From: Cardiocondyla obscurior
Lineage: Eukaryota; Arthropoda; Insecta; Hymenoptera; Formicidae
Direction of reading: 5' to 3'
Length of the DNA: 64,000 bases
Assembly: GCF_019399895.1 (NCBI RefSeq)
Contig: NC_091866.1
Span: 1,223,501 to 1,287,500, forward strand
The notes below the pieces were generated by a model that was not told where the DNA came from, did no database searches, and saw only the letters and a program-made list of their open reading frames with translations. The translations under genes and the position numbers were made by a program. Of the stretch, positions 12,201 through 26,100 are shown one piece after another; position 1 is the first letter of the stretch; every line of letters begins with the position of its first letter.

Positions 12201-15200
12201 CGGAGGAGACGCGAGACATCCTCCCCCCTTTTTTTTTTCTTCTCTCTCCCGCGGCCGCGGACGAGGAAAACGTTTTCGTGGAGTACATAGCGAAAAGCGA
12301 CGGAGCGACACGGTAACTGGTAACTGGTTGAGAATTCTACTTGCGCCGAGACAAATTTACTTTCAGAGACAATTTATTCCGTAGCGCGGAACGCACATAC
12401 ACGGGCGCGCGTAAGGGTGAAACTTAGAATAACGTGATCTCTCCTTTCGAAGAGAAACTTCTGATTTATCTTTTGATTATCCATTAACTTTTTATTTTTT
12501 TATATTTTTATTAAAAAAAAAAAAAACTTGGTGAATTCATCGAACTTTTAAATATCGGCCGATAACGAGACGTCACGGAACAATTTCCGACATAAAGGAC
12601 ACTGTGAAACCAACCATGTAATTTCAGGTATTTACCACGACACGATGTTGCTCTGAAATCGCGCCGCGTATACAGTGTAGCAGGAATGTTAAGTATTCCA
12701 TAGGTTAGTGCTGGACGTTATAGAAGCCGCGCTTGAAATTCAATATCGCGAAAACACGTCGCCAATATTATGATATTTCTAAATTCATAATACCGAGCGA
12801 ATAACGTGGCAGAGGTTGACATGGAACCCAATGCTGAAGCTAGGAAGGGGCCGCGGGGCTCGGAGGGATGAGAGGGTGCCGGGTGTAGAGGAGAAAGCCT
12901 GGAGATCATGGTCGCATATTGAAAGATACCTCTAATACCAAGTCACGGCACTCGAAGGCTTCCCATAGGTGCGGCAAACATCCTGCATATACGTTTAATA
13001 TCCACGTAGACGTTGTTATAACGGGTGCCTTCAAAGTTCACGGATAGATCCAATTTAAATTTCGCATTAGCGACGCTTGTACATCTACGTATGCGAGAAT
13101 GATAATTACGTGTCCAAGTGGCCGAGGGTTTAATTTAAATTTAACACGGCGCTGCTGACTTTCGAGATCGCGCAGTGGCAAAAATTACAATTACGGTCGA
13201 CATTAAAATTAATTCGTTCGCTTTTAAGGAAGTTCGAAAGTCGTCGAGAAAAGAAAAAAAAGAAAAATATAAATAAAAATGTATTCCTTCGCTTTTGTTT
13301 TCTCTTTAATTATGTGGCGAGCGTCCGGACTGTATAATCAATCGGATAACGACTCGACGAGGAACAGCCCGCGTGATTACACGGGACGCCGCTTCCCCGC
13401 CGGGCGAGAAGGCACCACCTCAAAAGTCGCGACACGTTCTCTTCTCTCTTTTCGAGCGGTTAAATTCAATTTATCCGCCATGGTACACAGGAGAAGACGA
13501 GGAAGGACCGTGGCCATTTCACCTGACAGATGCCTTTATAGCTGAAACGTGCCGCGATAATGTAACGCGCGGTGGTAGGTAATGGAACTTATGATATATC
13601 ATAGCGACGAAGAGAAAACCACGCGGCGGCGTATAGAGAAGATGATCCCACTCTCCCTCCCTCCCCCTCCTCGCTCTAACGTCGTAATATTTTTCTGTGA
13701 AGAAGCGCGAAGAGAGCTTTTACTCAGAACCGCGCACCTCGGCGTATACATATATATTCCGCTGTACTAAATTAAAATATGTCAGCGATACCACGACCTT
13801 TCCGCAAGTACGTACTTATCGACGTTGCGAAGGTCGGCAAAGGTGAGATTATGCGCGCCTCGTGGGGAAAAGAATTTCTCCTGGCACGTTACTCTTTTTA
13901 TTTTTAAATTAGATTTCGCCGCGGACGTGTGACGTGAATATATTTAACATGCAGCTCGTTATAATACGTTTCGACGGAGATAAAATTTTGTATTTATCTT
14001 CGAACTTCTGCTAATAAAAAAAGCCTCAAACATTATTTAGTTTATCATTCCGCAGCCTCGTTGTAATACGTCGAATAATGATTAAGAAAAAAAAAATTTA
14101 TAGATATAAAAAAAGCGTAATTCTAATTTTAGTTGACCTATAATAGCAAGATCCCTAATGGACTCATTTCTGCACATTTTTTAAATTACTTTTTTTATTA
14201 TACATGTGTTATAATAAAAATTTAATTCAACGTTAATGCGGTAGCGTTGCATATGAAATTGGCACTTTAATGAGAATCGTAATTTCTCCAGTTGTTTATG
14301 GATTAATGCAGAGATACTCGTAATGGAATTTCTAAAAGCCTTTCGTGATGGTCCGCGACAACGGCGGGCGAAAATCGTTAAAAGTATCCGGCGAACGTTT
14401 CGGACGGGAGATAATTTTACTGATCGCAGGAAGGATACCGAATATCCGCCATTCCGCGGGGATGTGGGTTGGCGGAGGAAAAAAAAGAAGGGCGGTTTCC
14501 GAACGGGGAACACATCCACGGAACCGAGCCTAATGGGAAGTGGAGGCTTAATTACAGGTTGAGGCGGATATTAAGGGTATGCACGGTAGCGTGGTATAAA
14601 CGTCGGCAGCTGTCGTGTGTGCCTATCGACCGAAATTGACTCGCGCACGACAGACGGAAGGAGATGAGAGGAGACGCGGACAAAGACCGTAAGGGAGGAA
14701 AAGGGACCGGGGGGAGGCAGAGCGGGGGAGCTGCGAAGATGGTCGCCGGTGTTGGGCGGCATTAAAACGCCATAATTCAAATTCTCTTGGCAGCTCTAAA
14801 ATAAACCAATTAAAACGTACTGTAAGCGGATATTAAGATTCTCATCCCAGATATATGCGACCCCGTGCAGGTGCCGGCTGGATGGCGCATCGTCTCTCCT
14901 TAAAGCGCTCCCGTATACGTCAAAGGAGCCACGCGTGTACACACGCGCCGAATAACGCCGGACCATTTATCGGGCACCGCATTCCCACCCTCGTCTCTCC
15001 TTTCCCAGGACGCTTCGCGCGAGACGCCATCCGAACACGAGAGAGGACCTGCTGAACCGCAATGGATGCACTCCGCCAGCGAAACTAAGATATTACAGGA
15101 GTATCTCTGTCGTGTAATCCAAGTATCAAAGTGTAACGACCGCTTCGATGGATTATACCGTACAATGATGAGTTGCTCAACGATTAGAAAGTAATATAAT

Positions 15201-18200
15201 GAGAAAATGTGAGAATTAAAAGTAAGAGTATAATAAACGTATCGATGAAACTTGCTAAGACTTTGGAAACGGCCAATCTTGTTAGATTAGAAATAATTTT
15301 GAAATTTTATATTCTTGTTTTTTATCGATCTTGTTAAAATAAATTCGCATTTAATTATTAATTGTGGCTATTGTGGATGATACTTGATAAGATAAGGTTT
15401 GTTTTATTTAAATATTTGGATTATAACTAACAAGAATGAAATCCTCCCGTCGGTTTAAGCGGCTATTCGCGAGGGCTCTCCGGGACCTCTTTAGATTCTG
15501 CTTTGTGTACTTTGTGGTTCTGTCGGCCGCTCAGTCAGGGTCTAGCGCATAAACGGTATCGGCAAATCCGATCTAAGATCGCCCGAGTCACGCGACAGGC
15601 AGACTTGGAGGGATTTTGCCGCGTGACGCGGCAGTCATTTTATTTTCTATGCAAGAAAATGCAAGCATAATCGCTCAAGCTCGCGATGCGCCGACATGCG
15701 ATGATACTTCTCCCGAGTTAGTTTGAAATTCTGTGCATGCACCGGAGAAGACAATGAATATTCAATGCAGCCAAAGACGGCGGAAAGCAATTCAATTATG
15801 CGGTTCGATAACCCGCGTGCTATTAATTATCGAAGGCGACATATCGCCGAAACGATTCGGCGCCGGCAAATATTTTCACTTGTTGTGACGTCCGCGATAA
15901 TTTTGCGGGGCGCACAAAGTTCTGGCACGGAACCGTAAATTGCCGGTGACTCGTCAATTTGGCGACAAGCCATCAGGGTCGAGTACGAGCCGAAAAAGAT
16001 CACCGGGCCGCGGGGCCGAAATTAGAGGAATGAAACGCGAAAGGATCGCGCCGCCGTGGTGCTGGCATAAAGAGACGTTAGAGAAATGGGGTGGCGTAAG
16101 GGGCGGGGGTAAGAACAGAGATAAGGAAGCGGATAAAAATTACAGATCTGGGTCATATATTCGCCGTTGAGATGGTCTGCCAGTGACTTCTCCACCCGGG
16201 AGAGCTTGCTGGCCGCCCTGCCGTTCCGCAGTGGTAGTAGCCGCATACGTCAGACGGGCCTACATATGCCGTGTCCTCGACTACTGCGTGCGAGAGAACC
16301 CGGATTGTCTTACCGTCACAACCAGCCGCCGTTTGCTAAGTCGCGTTCCCCTGGGCGAATAAAACACTCGGCGTACACTCCGTATAGTGAACCGGCGGCG
16401 ATAAAGCACCGACTAACTTACGTAATTCTATTCCCTGCTAAAATCTTCTTGACAAAGGGATTTTGGATTCAAATTGATCCATTGATATATCTTGCCAAAT
16501 TAGCCTCGGTAACGAAAAGCTATCGCGCGTAAAAATAAAATGTTACATTTGCAATTCTATCGTTTCATTTAATTCTTGTTTTCTGGTATTTGTAGAGATA
16601 CCTCATTCCCGCCCAAGTTGAATCGTAAATTATCAGTTACGCCGCACTGTCGCAAAATTTAAATCAGCTGACAAGTTGCCGTGAGCAAGAATTAATATCC
16701 TTTCAGCGGAATATGAATAAATTTTCCGTTACGGAATTTAACGGTATCTGCATTGTTCTAGCGTGTCTAAGATTAATAAGCTACATTTGTCACTTTGTCT
16801 CTGCTCTTCGCCAAGCTTTTAAATTTCTACCACGGATTCTCGTGTCTTTGTATTCCCGCTAGTTTCCCGCGTTGTCGCGCGAAATAGAACGGAGATCTGA
16901 ATGCACATACCGCGAGTGTGTTTCGGTATGTTTGAGAACTTGTAAAAGTGAACGTGGCAGCTTGACGGTAAAATTCTTCGACGGGGCGACACGCGAATGG
17001 CAAAAAGAAATAGATGTATTTGCAGCATTGTTGGCCATCGATGCGATCCTGCAAGGAGAACAGACTTCCGCGGAACGCCTTTATCTCATGCCAATTTTAT
17101 TTTCCGCCGCCGCGCGTGCACATCGCGTATCCAATAAATATCAAAATTTTATTTTTACTCGCAAAACGGCCGAAGCAGTCAACTGCAATCTTTTTCAAGA
17201 CGTCTACTGTCCCCCTTTCGATCTCGCTACCAAACTTTCGTACGAACTGCGCGCCGGACGTTAACTAAAAATCGAATCGGACCGATAACAACTTTTTCGC
17301 GTAAAACGTGCGACGGTCGCGCAAATCGTTTTCCCGGTTCCTAATTTCGTCGCTAATGGCCTTTTGAATCTATATTTTCGACCTGAAAGTCGCGCAACCA
17401 CCTTCGGGGGCTGTATCTCGGACACCTTATATATCAAAGTCCAAGTTATACGACGATCGGAAAGACTCCTCTGAGCCCTCTCCGATAAGCGTGGCGAGTA
17501 ATGAGTAATAGGCTGCTTATTTTCGAAGTTCCTTACGCGGGGGCAATCGTAAGAGAACGCCGACGTTAGGCGGGAAGCGACAGGGGGCCGCGATAACGGG
17601 GGCGTGCGAGCGCAGGGTGGTTGGAAGTGCCAGTAGATAATACTATTAATTTACTTCCAAGAATCGTAAAATTACGATGAAACTTTAAATTGGATATTTT
17701 ATCTGAGAATCTCACGCCGTGCTTGCCGCCCGAGCTCGTACTCTTTTCCTTTCGCTTCGCCCCGCTTTCTCGCGCCAGCCGGCTATCTCTCTTTCCGCTC
17801 TTTCTCGATTTATCTATCTATCTATCTGTCTATGGCCGTCTCTTTCCCACCGTCGGGCTTATACTTCAGTCTCTTGTTTTTCTTCCCTTTTTTTTTTTTT
17901 TTTTTTTTCTTTTACCTCGGCGCGCACGCCATTCAAGGGAACAACGTTTCCATTGAACGAGCTGACTAACCAATAGGTCTTATCTCGGATATATCGTTCG
18001 CGAGCTCGTGTAATGTGCAGCTAGTGCTTTACAACCTTCTCACGCCGGCGATATGAGGAATACGTAAAAAGAAAAAAAGAAAAAAAATAGCGGCAGCATC
18101 TCTCGCTGTACGCGTCTTGAAATATCCGAATTCAGAGAAGGCCATAAAGCATGACACGTCGTTGAGGCCGGGTTAAGAGGCGGGTCGGGTCGACGAGATA

Positions 18201-20982
18201 ATCGGTGAATTAACCATTCAAATCGACGAAAACGAGCACGCGTACAAATCGCGCCGCCGCAGAGTTAAGCTCCAATTCATCCATCGTTCGGCGCTTATTC
18301 CACGAGCCTCCTCTCCCGCGTTCATCCCTTTCCCGCTCGTCCCCCGTTTGGGGGGCTACGTGAGATCCGGCGTCACCGTGGAGCTTAAAGGGCTTTAAGG
18401 ATTTGAGAGCGCGAAAGGCGTCCTTCCCTCTCCCTTTCTCCATCTCTCTCCCCAGTCTCTCTGTCCTCCGGCGATCTCTCGGCCTTCTTTTTATGTCCTC
18501 CCCCGCAAATTTGCCATATTACTCGCGCGAGCCCGGTCCACGTAATAAAATTTGTCGGCCGTAAAACACAATTTCACTGGCATAATAATGCTACGCACGG
18601 CGCGCTTTTCTACCTTCGCGAATCGCACGAGCATCGCAAAATTATGCGGCACGCTCGTCTTTCCGGGAAAGTTGACGAACGTGCCGGGGAGATAATTCAA
18701 TCGATGTAGAACCCGCTATGTACTCCGGTCTATCGTATATCGTGTAAGTAGCAGACGCAAATTGAATTAATCAAGAATACGACGGTAGCGAAATTCGTAT
18801 TAGAGTTTTGGAATTGTAAAGCGTCGAGTAAACCTGCAGTCTTGCCTTTTTAATAGCGTTCAAATTTAGATACGATAAGAACCAGACTGTACGATAGCTT
18901 TATTTTCTATTTCAATTTTTCACAAATCTACAAGCACTATTACATTTGAATTTACTTTACTTTTCTTACTAAAATATGTTCCATATAAAATAAATTACTT
19001 AATTAATTCGACAAATTAAAAAATTACAGAAGTAAACCGTTTGTTACTTTAATATATGGTTGGAGTATTTTATTAATAATGCATTGTCATTGTGCTTAAT
19101 ACGTCACGTTCAATGAAACCGTTCATATTTGAATAAATATAAATGGCAACGAATAGCATAATCAGGGAAAGTTTGTAAACTGAAAACTTCTGCATCTCGT
19201 AGTCCACGACTCCATTTCGCTCCGTACGGAAGAGAATAATCGCCCTCTTTAATAATAGTTAACTTCTTGGATGAAATACCGACTGAAATTATGCGCGCAT
19301 TTAGGATATTCGCGATATGCAAATTATACACATTATTCGATCAATTTTTTCCCGTCCGGTGCAAGTCTTTCATTATAATGCGCATTCTATTTAATGATAG
19401 CAATTAAAATTTATCATTACAGAGTATGCCTCGTTGACCACTCGACGAAATTAACGATTTTCCTCTCACGTATTCGATAACTGAATATCAATGTGGTGTT
19501 CATTGTACCGATTGTTTAATTATTATAACGAATGGTGAATTAATTATTTAACGAGCTGTCGCGCGACCACAAAGAAAAACTGTTTCTTGACGACCGGTTT
19601 TCCCCATTTTCGCTTTTACGCAAATCAAGCATTTTTTTTTTTTTCGCAAATCCGATCTAACGACGCAGAATAAATACAGCCAGCGTGACGACTCGCTCTC
19701 TCCTCGCCGCGGCGCCACGAACGTTCAGCTTCCGGACCGCAACACAACGAATGTTCAGCGGTATCTCCGAAATGAACCGCAGACAAGTAAGCGACGCCTG
19801 CTTTCAGGCCCTCACCTCCTCGCGCCACATTAACCTTAACGACCTTTTAGCGAGTTCTTTTTTCAAGCGTCAGAGTCTGGGCGGATTTTTTCCTGCCAGT
19901 CCCTGAGATTGCCGTGTCGCCAGCTCAGCGCTTCTTAATGTTGGCTTTTTCCTGTCTCTTTTTCACCCACCCCGCGCTACCCGCGGCCAGCCTCGTTTCC
20001 GTCTCGTTTTTCCCTCCCTTCCCCTCCTATCCCCGGTCTTTACGAGTGACAATCCGAGACACGCTCGAATTTTGATGTACCACCACGGAACTTTTTGTTC
20101 TCGGCCCGAGAGAGTACACGATGATCGCAGACCGTCTTACGCGAGTCAACAAAGTCGTGTCGTGTATGTGCCATTTGTCTCGGGAGATTTAAGACGATCG
20201 TTCTAGACAGATCCTCCGCCGGGGCAAAATATATCGTTCCGCTCCTTCTTCCCTAAAGGGTTGTTGATACGGCCCGTCCCCGGTCCAAGGAGTGTAAATT
20301 ACAATTTCAAATAATATTAGCCTCGGGCAAATAGTCCCGGTTCGGTTTGCGTGAGGAATGAAAGATAACATCGGCGGGGGGATGTAACTCGCTTATGAGC
20401 CTCAAATAATTTCGCCGGAACGCGAGGCGCCCTATAAATTCTTAATGTTTGATATTTCTCTGTGGCGTCAGACGTATATCCCACCCCTCTGACGAAGCGA
20501 TCGCAGCCATGAGCACCGTGGTTACCGGAAAATCCCGCGCGACGCGGGGCTATAACATTTTCTAAGACGATTCCGCGAATAACGTCCCGGGTCTTTACAA
20601 CCTGCTTCGCGAACCAGCTGAAATTTTTTCCCGCCTTTTCGCCGCTTCTCTCTGGTTGGAATCTCGTTTGCAAGATACGCGCGCGGAATATCGAGGAAAC
20701 GTTTTGTCGGGACGAGGACGGACTGCTCACGAGGACCAAGCTGGAGTTAACTCCGACACCGTGACTTACGACGATTCGGGGCAATCGTGTGCGAATAAAC
20801 GGAAGCATGCCCTGTACTCCGAAAAATTTTCTCGCGAGTATGCCAATTTAAGACGGTACGTTGGTGGATTCTCAACTACACGCGTGAGACGTCCCGGAAT
20901 TGGCGGAAAGCAATTATCGTTAGTAGCGTTATCAAGTTTATCAAATCTAGCTTTTTATCAAGAGCCTCATCAAGATCGATAA

Positions 20983-20987
<5 letters not shown>

Positions 20988-21030
<43 letters not shown>
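20988..21030 (+). repeat. 43-nt poly(A) run
   Basis: This is the longest homopolymer in the window, 43 consecutive A. I could not define flanking target-site duplications, so it may be a retroposon tail or simple slippage. Confidence 0.85.
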
Positions 21031-21032
<2 letters not shown>

Positions 21033-23109
21033 GAAATAGAGAAAAATATACGTCCATCTGTGTTGCGAAAGATAAGAACGGAATCGCGTTTACGACATGA
21101 TAAGACAGGATTGGAACAAGCACGTAGAAATTAAGCGGCGTGATTGCATTCCGTGGTATTGCATGTGATGCGGAATTGCGCAGCGAACGGGTTATCGCCA
21201 CATCTTCGTAAGTCTGCAGTCGGAGGGAAACAAGCTGGCGAAGGAAGGCGATCACGGTTTCGGTGGAAGCAGACTCAAAACATCCAAATCACGGGGCGAA
21301 ACGGGACGAGAAGCGGCAACGATAATGGCAACGACCGAGACTGCGCGAAGATGATAATGATGAAAAACTAATGATAGTAAGGGCAGATTAAAGGGCTAAG
21401 GCCGATCGATTTAATCCTAGATTTTGAGGGAAGGGAATTCTCGCGAAATTAAAAACTGCATGTAGGAAACTTAAACGAAGTAGCGGTGTAAAATGGCGAA
21501 AGCAGCGCGATTAATCCTCACCCCAGAATTGCGACGATCTGTTCCATTATAAAAGTTGGTGCGAAACTCACGTCTGCGGAAAGAGCGAATGCCGTTGGGG
21601 AAACTTTATGAGCCATTCGACGCGCTCGTCTACAACGAGAGAATGAAAGATTCCGCGGCAACAATTTTGCGCAAAATATCGCCACGCTTTTCTTCCTCGA
21701 ATCAAATGGTTCGATTTTTAGAGCCACGCGAACACGTGGAATAGTTGCGATGACGCGCGTCGCTTGCGTTAGCTGCATTGTTATGTATATATATATAGTA
21801 AATAAAAAAAAAAGAAAAAAAAAGAAACGTACACACAGTGTGTCAAATTAATCCAGTTGCAACCGGTTGCGACACCACGTATACGCGGGGGCATAACTCA
21901 ATTTCGATACGCGGCTTAAAAAAATATAATAACACGCAGCACCGTCGTATATAGACCGATTTGTCGAACCATCGATTTTTTATAAACCTGAACGATATAT
22001 ATCTGGATTGATTACAAAACAATAAAGCTGCCGCACAAAAAAAAACGCGACGTTCGATAAAAACAACGAACGTGATAACGAAATGCAGAAATATGTCATC
22101 GCGTTGTATGATACCATTCGGTCAAAGAAGTACAAAGAAATCCGCCGTACATTCGAAAAGATAATTTTTTGGTATTTTACGGAAATGGAGCGGTAAATCG
22201 TAAAATTTATCGAGGCAAAATAAATTAAAAAGTACGAAAGTACATATAACGTATTCTCGAAGTGACATCAATTGCCGTGAAATATGACGTGATATGCAAG
22301 ATGAATATCTCTATTAACAGACGAACATATTTCGTAGAATAACATGCAGAAAAGGTGCAAGAAAAAAGAAGAGAAATTGGTGCTTTTCATCAAAGAAATA
22401 TAAAATACGAAATACGTTCGTTTTAATTTACAGTCCAAAATCAATTTAATAAAATCTAAAATCTGCATTTATATATTGCATATATAAATAAATAATGACC
22501 GGCTCTGATTACCCGGAATATCGACATCTCTTTGAGTAAATATATTGCTTGCGTTGCTTACAGAATTCACTGCAAAATTTCGTTATCCGTTACGAGTTAA
22601 AGATATCTCTGCAGAATGTTATACTGCTTTGCGAATATTGCTCGGAAGAAAAAGGCACATTAGTTAACTAAACCAATTAGCAGCATTCCTAATTTAGTCT
22701 CCCGTTCATTTTACGGGCGTCAACCGGGCACCCGGATAGCAGAGTATTGACAACGCGAATGGTGTATTAACAGCCTACACGAGTAGTCACATCCGGCGGT
22801 CAAATGTTCCAATATATACAACGGTTCCAGCACCTGCAGTGGAAACGCGCGACCGAAACACAGCGGGCGGTAGCAACGGTCAAAGAATTACGACGTTTTC
22901 CACGGCGGTAGCGAAGTGTGCTCGTAGATAAAGCGGGAATAGAGAAAGGGGTTGGACCGCGAGCGGGCAAAGAGAAGCCGAAATTCTGCGAAGTCGGCGT
23001 ATTTCCCTATCTACCAGTTCCCCCCTTCTGCCGTCGCAACCCTCCGTGTAAATTTTCCATGTGAGCGCCATCCGCGTAAACTCGTGCGCGAATAAATTCA
23101 TTTGTTATA

Positions 23110-23128
23110 AGAGAGAGAGAGAGAGAGA
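23110..23128 (+). repeat. GA dinucleotide tract
   Basis: A short (GA)n run, one of several GAGA-type tracts in the window (others near 32403-32427 and 34098-34150). In insects such tracts can bind GAGA-factor-like proteins, but nothing here ties this one to a promoter. Confidence 0.75.
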
Positions 23129-26100
23129 AAAAGCGAACCACCCCCTCAGTCCAGATTCCTCCCCCGTGCGACCGTGCCATTCAGACGTTATCGGACGCAA
23201 CGCGTTGGAATTGCTTAACGAAACGGAATCGCCCGTGCGATTCGTCCACTCGATCCGCTACGTCCACCCTTTCCCACATGTTCGTCCCCCGTCGGCCTCT
23301 CTCTATCTTTCGGTGCCCACTTCGCATAACACCGCGCTGTATACGGCAAACTCGTCCGGAGAGATTGGAACGCGCTACTGCCATTCGACAACAAATTTTA
23401 ATTATCATACCGCGACCGAGTTTACCCGCCGGTGGAATTAATTGCCGAGGTCGCCAGAAAATTCAGCCCCGGGACCGTTCGCCATAAGTGGACGTCGCGA
23501 TTTCGCAAGCGCGTCCCTTTCAGCTGCGCCTTTTGTAACGCATCTTTCTCTCCCGATGCATCTAATGCAAATACATTTTTCAAAATCTTTTTACGGCACG
23601 CTCGATACGACGATGTAAAAATATCGCCGAGATGTATCGTACATTAGAAGCCTGTTCCACTCGAGGAACGAATTGCCGCGATAAATTTTTCATCACCGAT
23701 ATTCATTCTTTGTTCGTCGCGCTCTCGCCACTCGCGCTGCGCCGCTTTCAGTCGCCCGCGGCGCGTTCCTGATGGCGCTTATACAATAGCATGGAAATGG
23801 AACACGGCAAAGGCGAAAGAAATCTTAGAAATAACTCAATACGCGCGCGGAGCCGATATGGATTTGCCCCGTGTCGCAGCAACGACAAGCGCTAGTTCCG
23901 CGTTTCGAGTTCGCAGGCGGCACGCTTCATTTCACGCAATCAGCCGAGAACGGCGATGTGCGCGCGTCTCATCTATCCGTACCCGTATGACAAAGTAAAC
24001 ATTATTATTCACGAGACCGTGCCGTATTACAACGAACGAGTTCTAACGGCGTGTCCTGTTGCGTCTCGGGTGCGCCGTGACGGACGACGGCCACGTACGG
24101 CGGATTATTAGATGCGGAAATAAGAAGAGTAGACGGAGGGTAGAAAGATGTCGTGAGACACTGTGGAAAAGATGACGCCGCTAAATCAAATTATTATCGC
24201 GGCGCTCGATCGAAACGGCGATTTTATACGTGATGCTTAAACCCCGGTGGCACGTGGAAAAATGAATTCTATTCCTCGCAGGCGAGGTCTCATTGCGCAT
24301 AAAAATTTAGAAAGTAAATTACCGATCGTTTTATTCTCTAATTTCACCCGGCGGTTTTCTCTCCCGAGCTTCCTCCGGAGACAACTTCTTGTCAGCGAAA
24401 ATCGCGGAAAGACTTTTCAGCGGGGTCGAGCCGGTTTCCGATAATGTTTATCCGGAAATTAATTCGATGTTCGCGCTGAGAACGTAATCAAAGTGCGCCT
24501 CGTGCAAAAAGCCCGTAATAGCGTTATTGCATAAATTCATTGTTCGAGTCCCATCCATATTTTATCTGTTCGGTAATACGCTTTTTGCTCAAAGAGGCCG
24601 AACGATTCAAGATACGACCCGTAACAAAGTTTTTCAAAGGATTGCGCAATATTCATGGATATTCGGACCGCAATCGGCGCACGTGCGAAGCTGTAAAGAA
24701 GAAGGAAAATCGCAACGGCGAAAGAAAGGTACTCAGGCGCTTTGTCGATCTCCGTCTATCCTTTACCGGCAAGAAAAGCGAGTATCGCCTTCGTGGCGAG
24801 CGGTACTCGGAATAACCAATCGGACCTCGCAATTAGAAACTCCGCAAGCTCGCCCGGCGAAAAGTAGAAGAAATTAAAGAAAAAAGGAGGAGTTTAAGGA
24901 AGGGATCTCTACCGGTCACCACCTTAACCAACCTCTTCTACCTCCCAGGTTCTGAATTTCCAATGCAGATAACTGTTAGAACTACCGTCGTTCTCCTAGA
25001 GAATGAGGAATAATCAGAAGAAGCGCGAAGGGGAGCCGGGGGGGAGAGGGGTGAAGAGTCGCGACTAAGGGTGGTGAGCTGAGCAAGAGTGATCGGCAAC
25101 TCTCGAACACACGGATCCGTCGGTCCGCCGGCGGAAAAAGGATCGACACGCAGGATCGAGGGAAACTTTAATGACATTTCTTATTTCCACAGTCGGACAG
25201 ACCACCCCCGGCCCGCAGATACTTTATATCTTCTCGCAACGACGGGCGAAAGCGGGGACTCGCTCTGATCTCACCGCGCCTCGTTATCGTTCCCGAGTGA
25301 TCTTTTACACCGAGCACGCGGTTTCTCCGCTTGCTCTATTTGCCGTGAAAGTTTACGCGCCTCTTTATGATTAGTGCAATTTCCTGATATCGTAATATCG
25401 ATGTCGAGAGTTCGAGTAAATTGCGAGATGCGAACGTCTCGCGGCGCCAATTGATTGAGAAACTTTTAAGCTAGTTGTTTTCAAATGTTTCGCGCAACTG
25501 TTGCACACACACAGTTTAATCAGAAATGCAAAACGCAAAGAAAGGAACGTGTGCGCTAGGTATTATCATATTTTCCACACACAATGTTCGTTCAACCGCG
25601 GCGATTGTTATTTTTCGAGTTGTCAAACTGTATTTGACTTGTGATTTAAGGACAATGTTTTTATGGAGAAAAATGCAAATTAATACGCCGGAAGTCGCGG
25701 GGGACGTCTTAAACGAGATTACGAAGGGCGAGACTGGGAAAATCCATAAGATTTGGCGAGAACCAAATCACGAAAGCAAAGACGGGACGAGGGATGATTA
25801 AGAATCACGAGAGAAGTCTATACATACAAAGTATTTCAGAAATCGCGCGGTTTCTTTAAATTATGAATACCAGAGTATCTCAAAAAGTAACGTTTAAAAA
25901 ATGAGAACAGAAAAATTATAGAAAGTTTTCTTACTTAATTTTTAATCATATTAAATATTACAGAGCGCACACCTTAAATTGGATTAATTAATATTAAATT
26001 AAAAGATTTTATAAATTTTTTATTTAATACTTCCTACGAAAATATTTAAATTAACTTCGTTGAAGAAGAATCTGAGAAAGAAATATGACTTCTGAAATAC

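Noticed and set aside
16872..17264. 130-codon plus-strand frame with a plausible helical segment
   Set aside because: It starts at TTG, the first in-frame ATG is past the middle, and there is no promoter, splice site or recognisable domain.
20317..20808. 163-codon minus-strand frame
   Set aside because: Arginine-rich product in GC-rich DNA with no domain, signal or neighbouring gene structure.
24535..24560. TTCGAGTCCC, resembling a tRNA T-arm
   Set aside because: No matching acceptor, D or anticodon arms could be placed around it.
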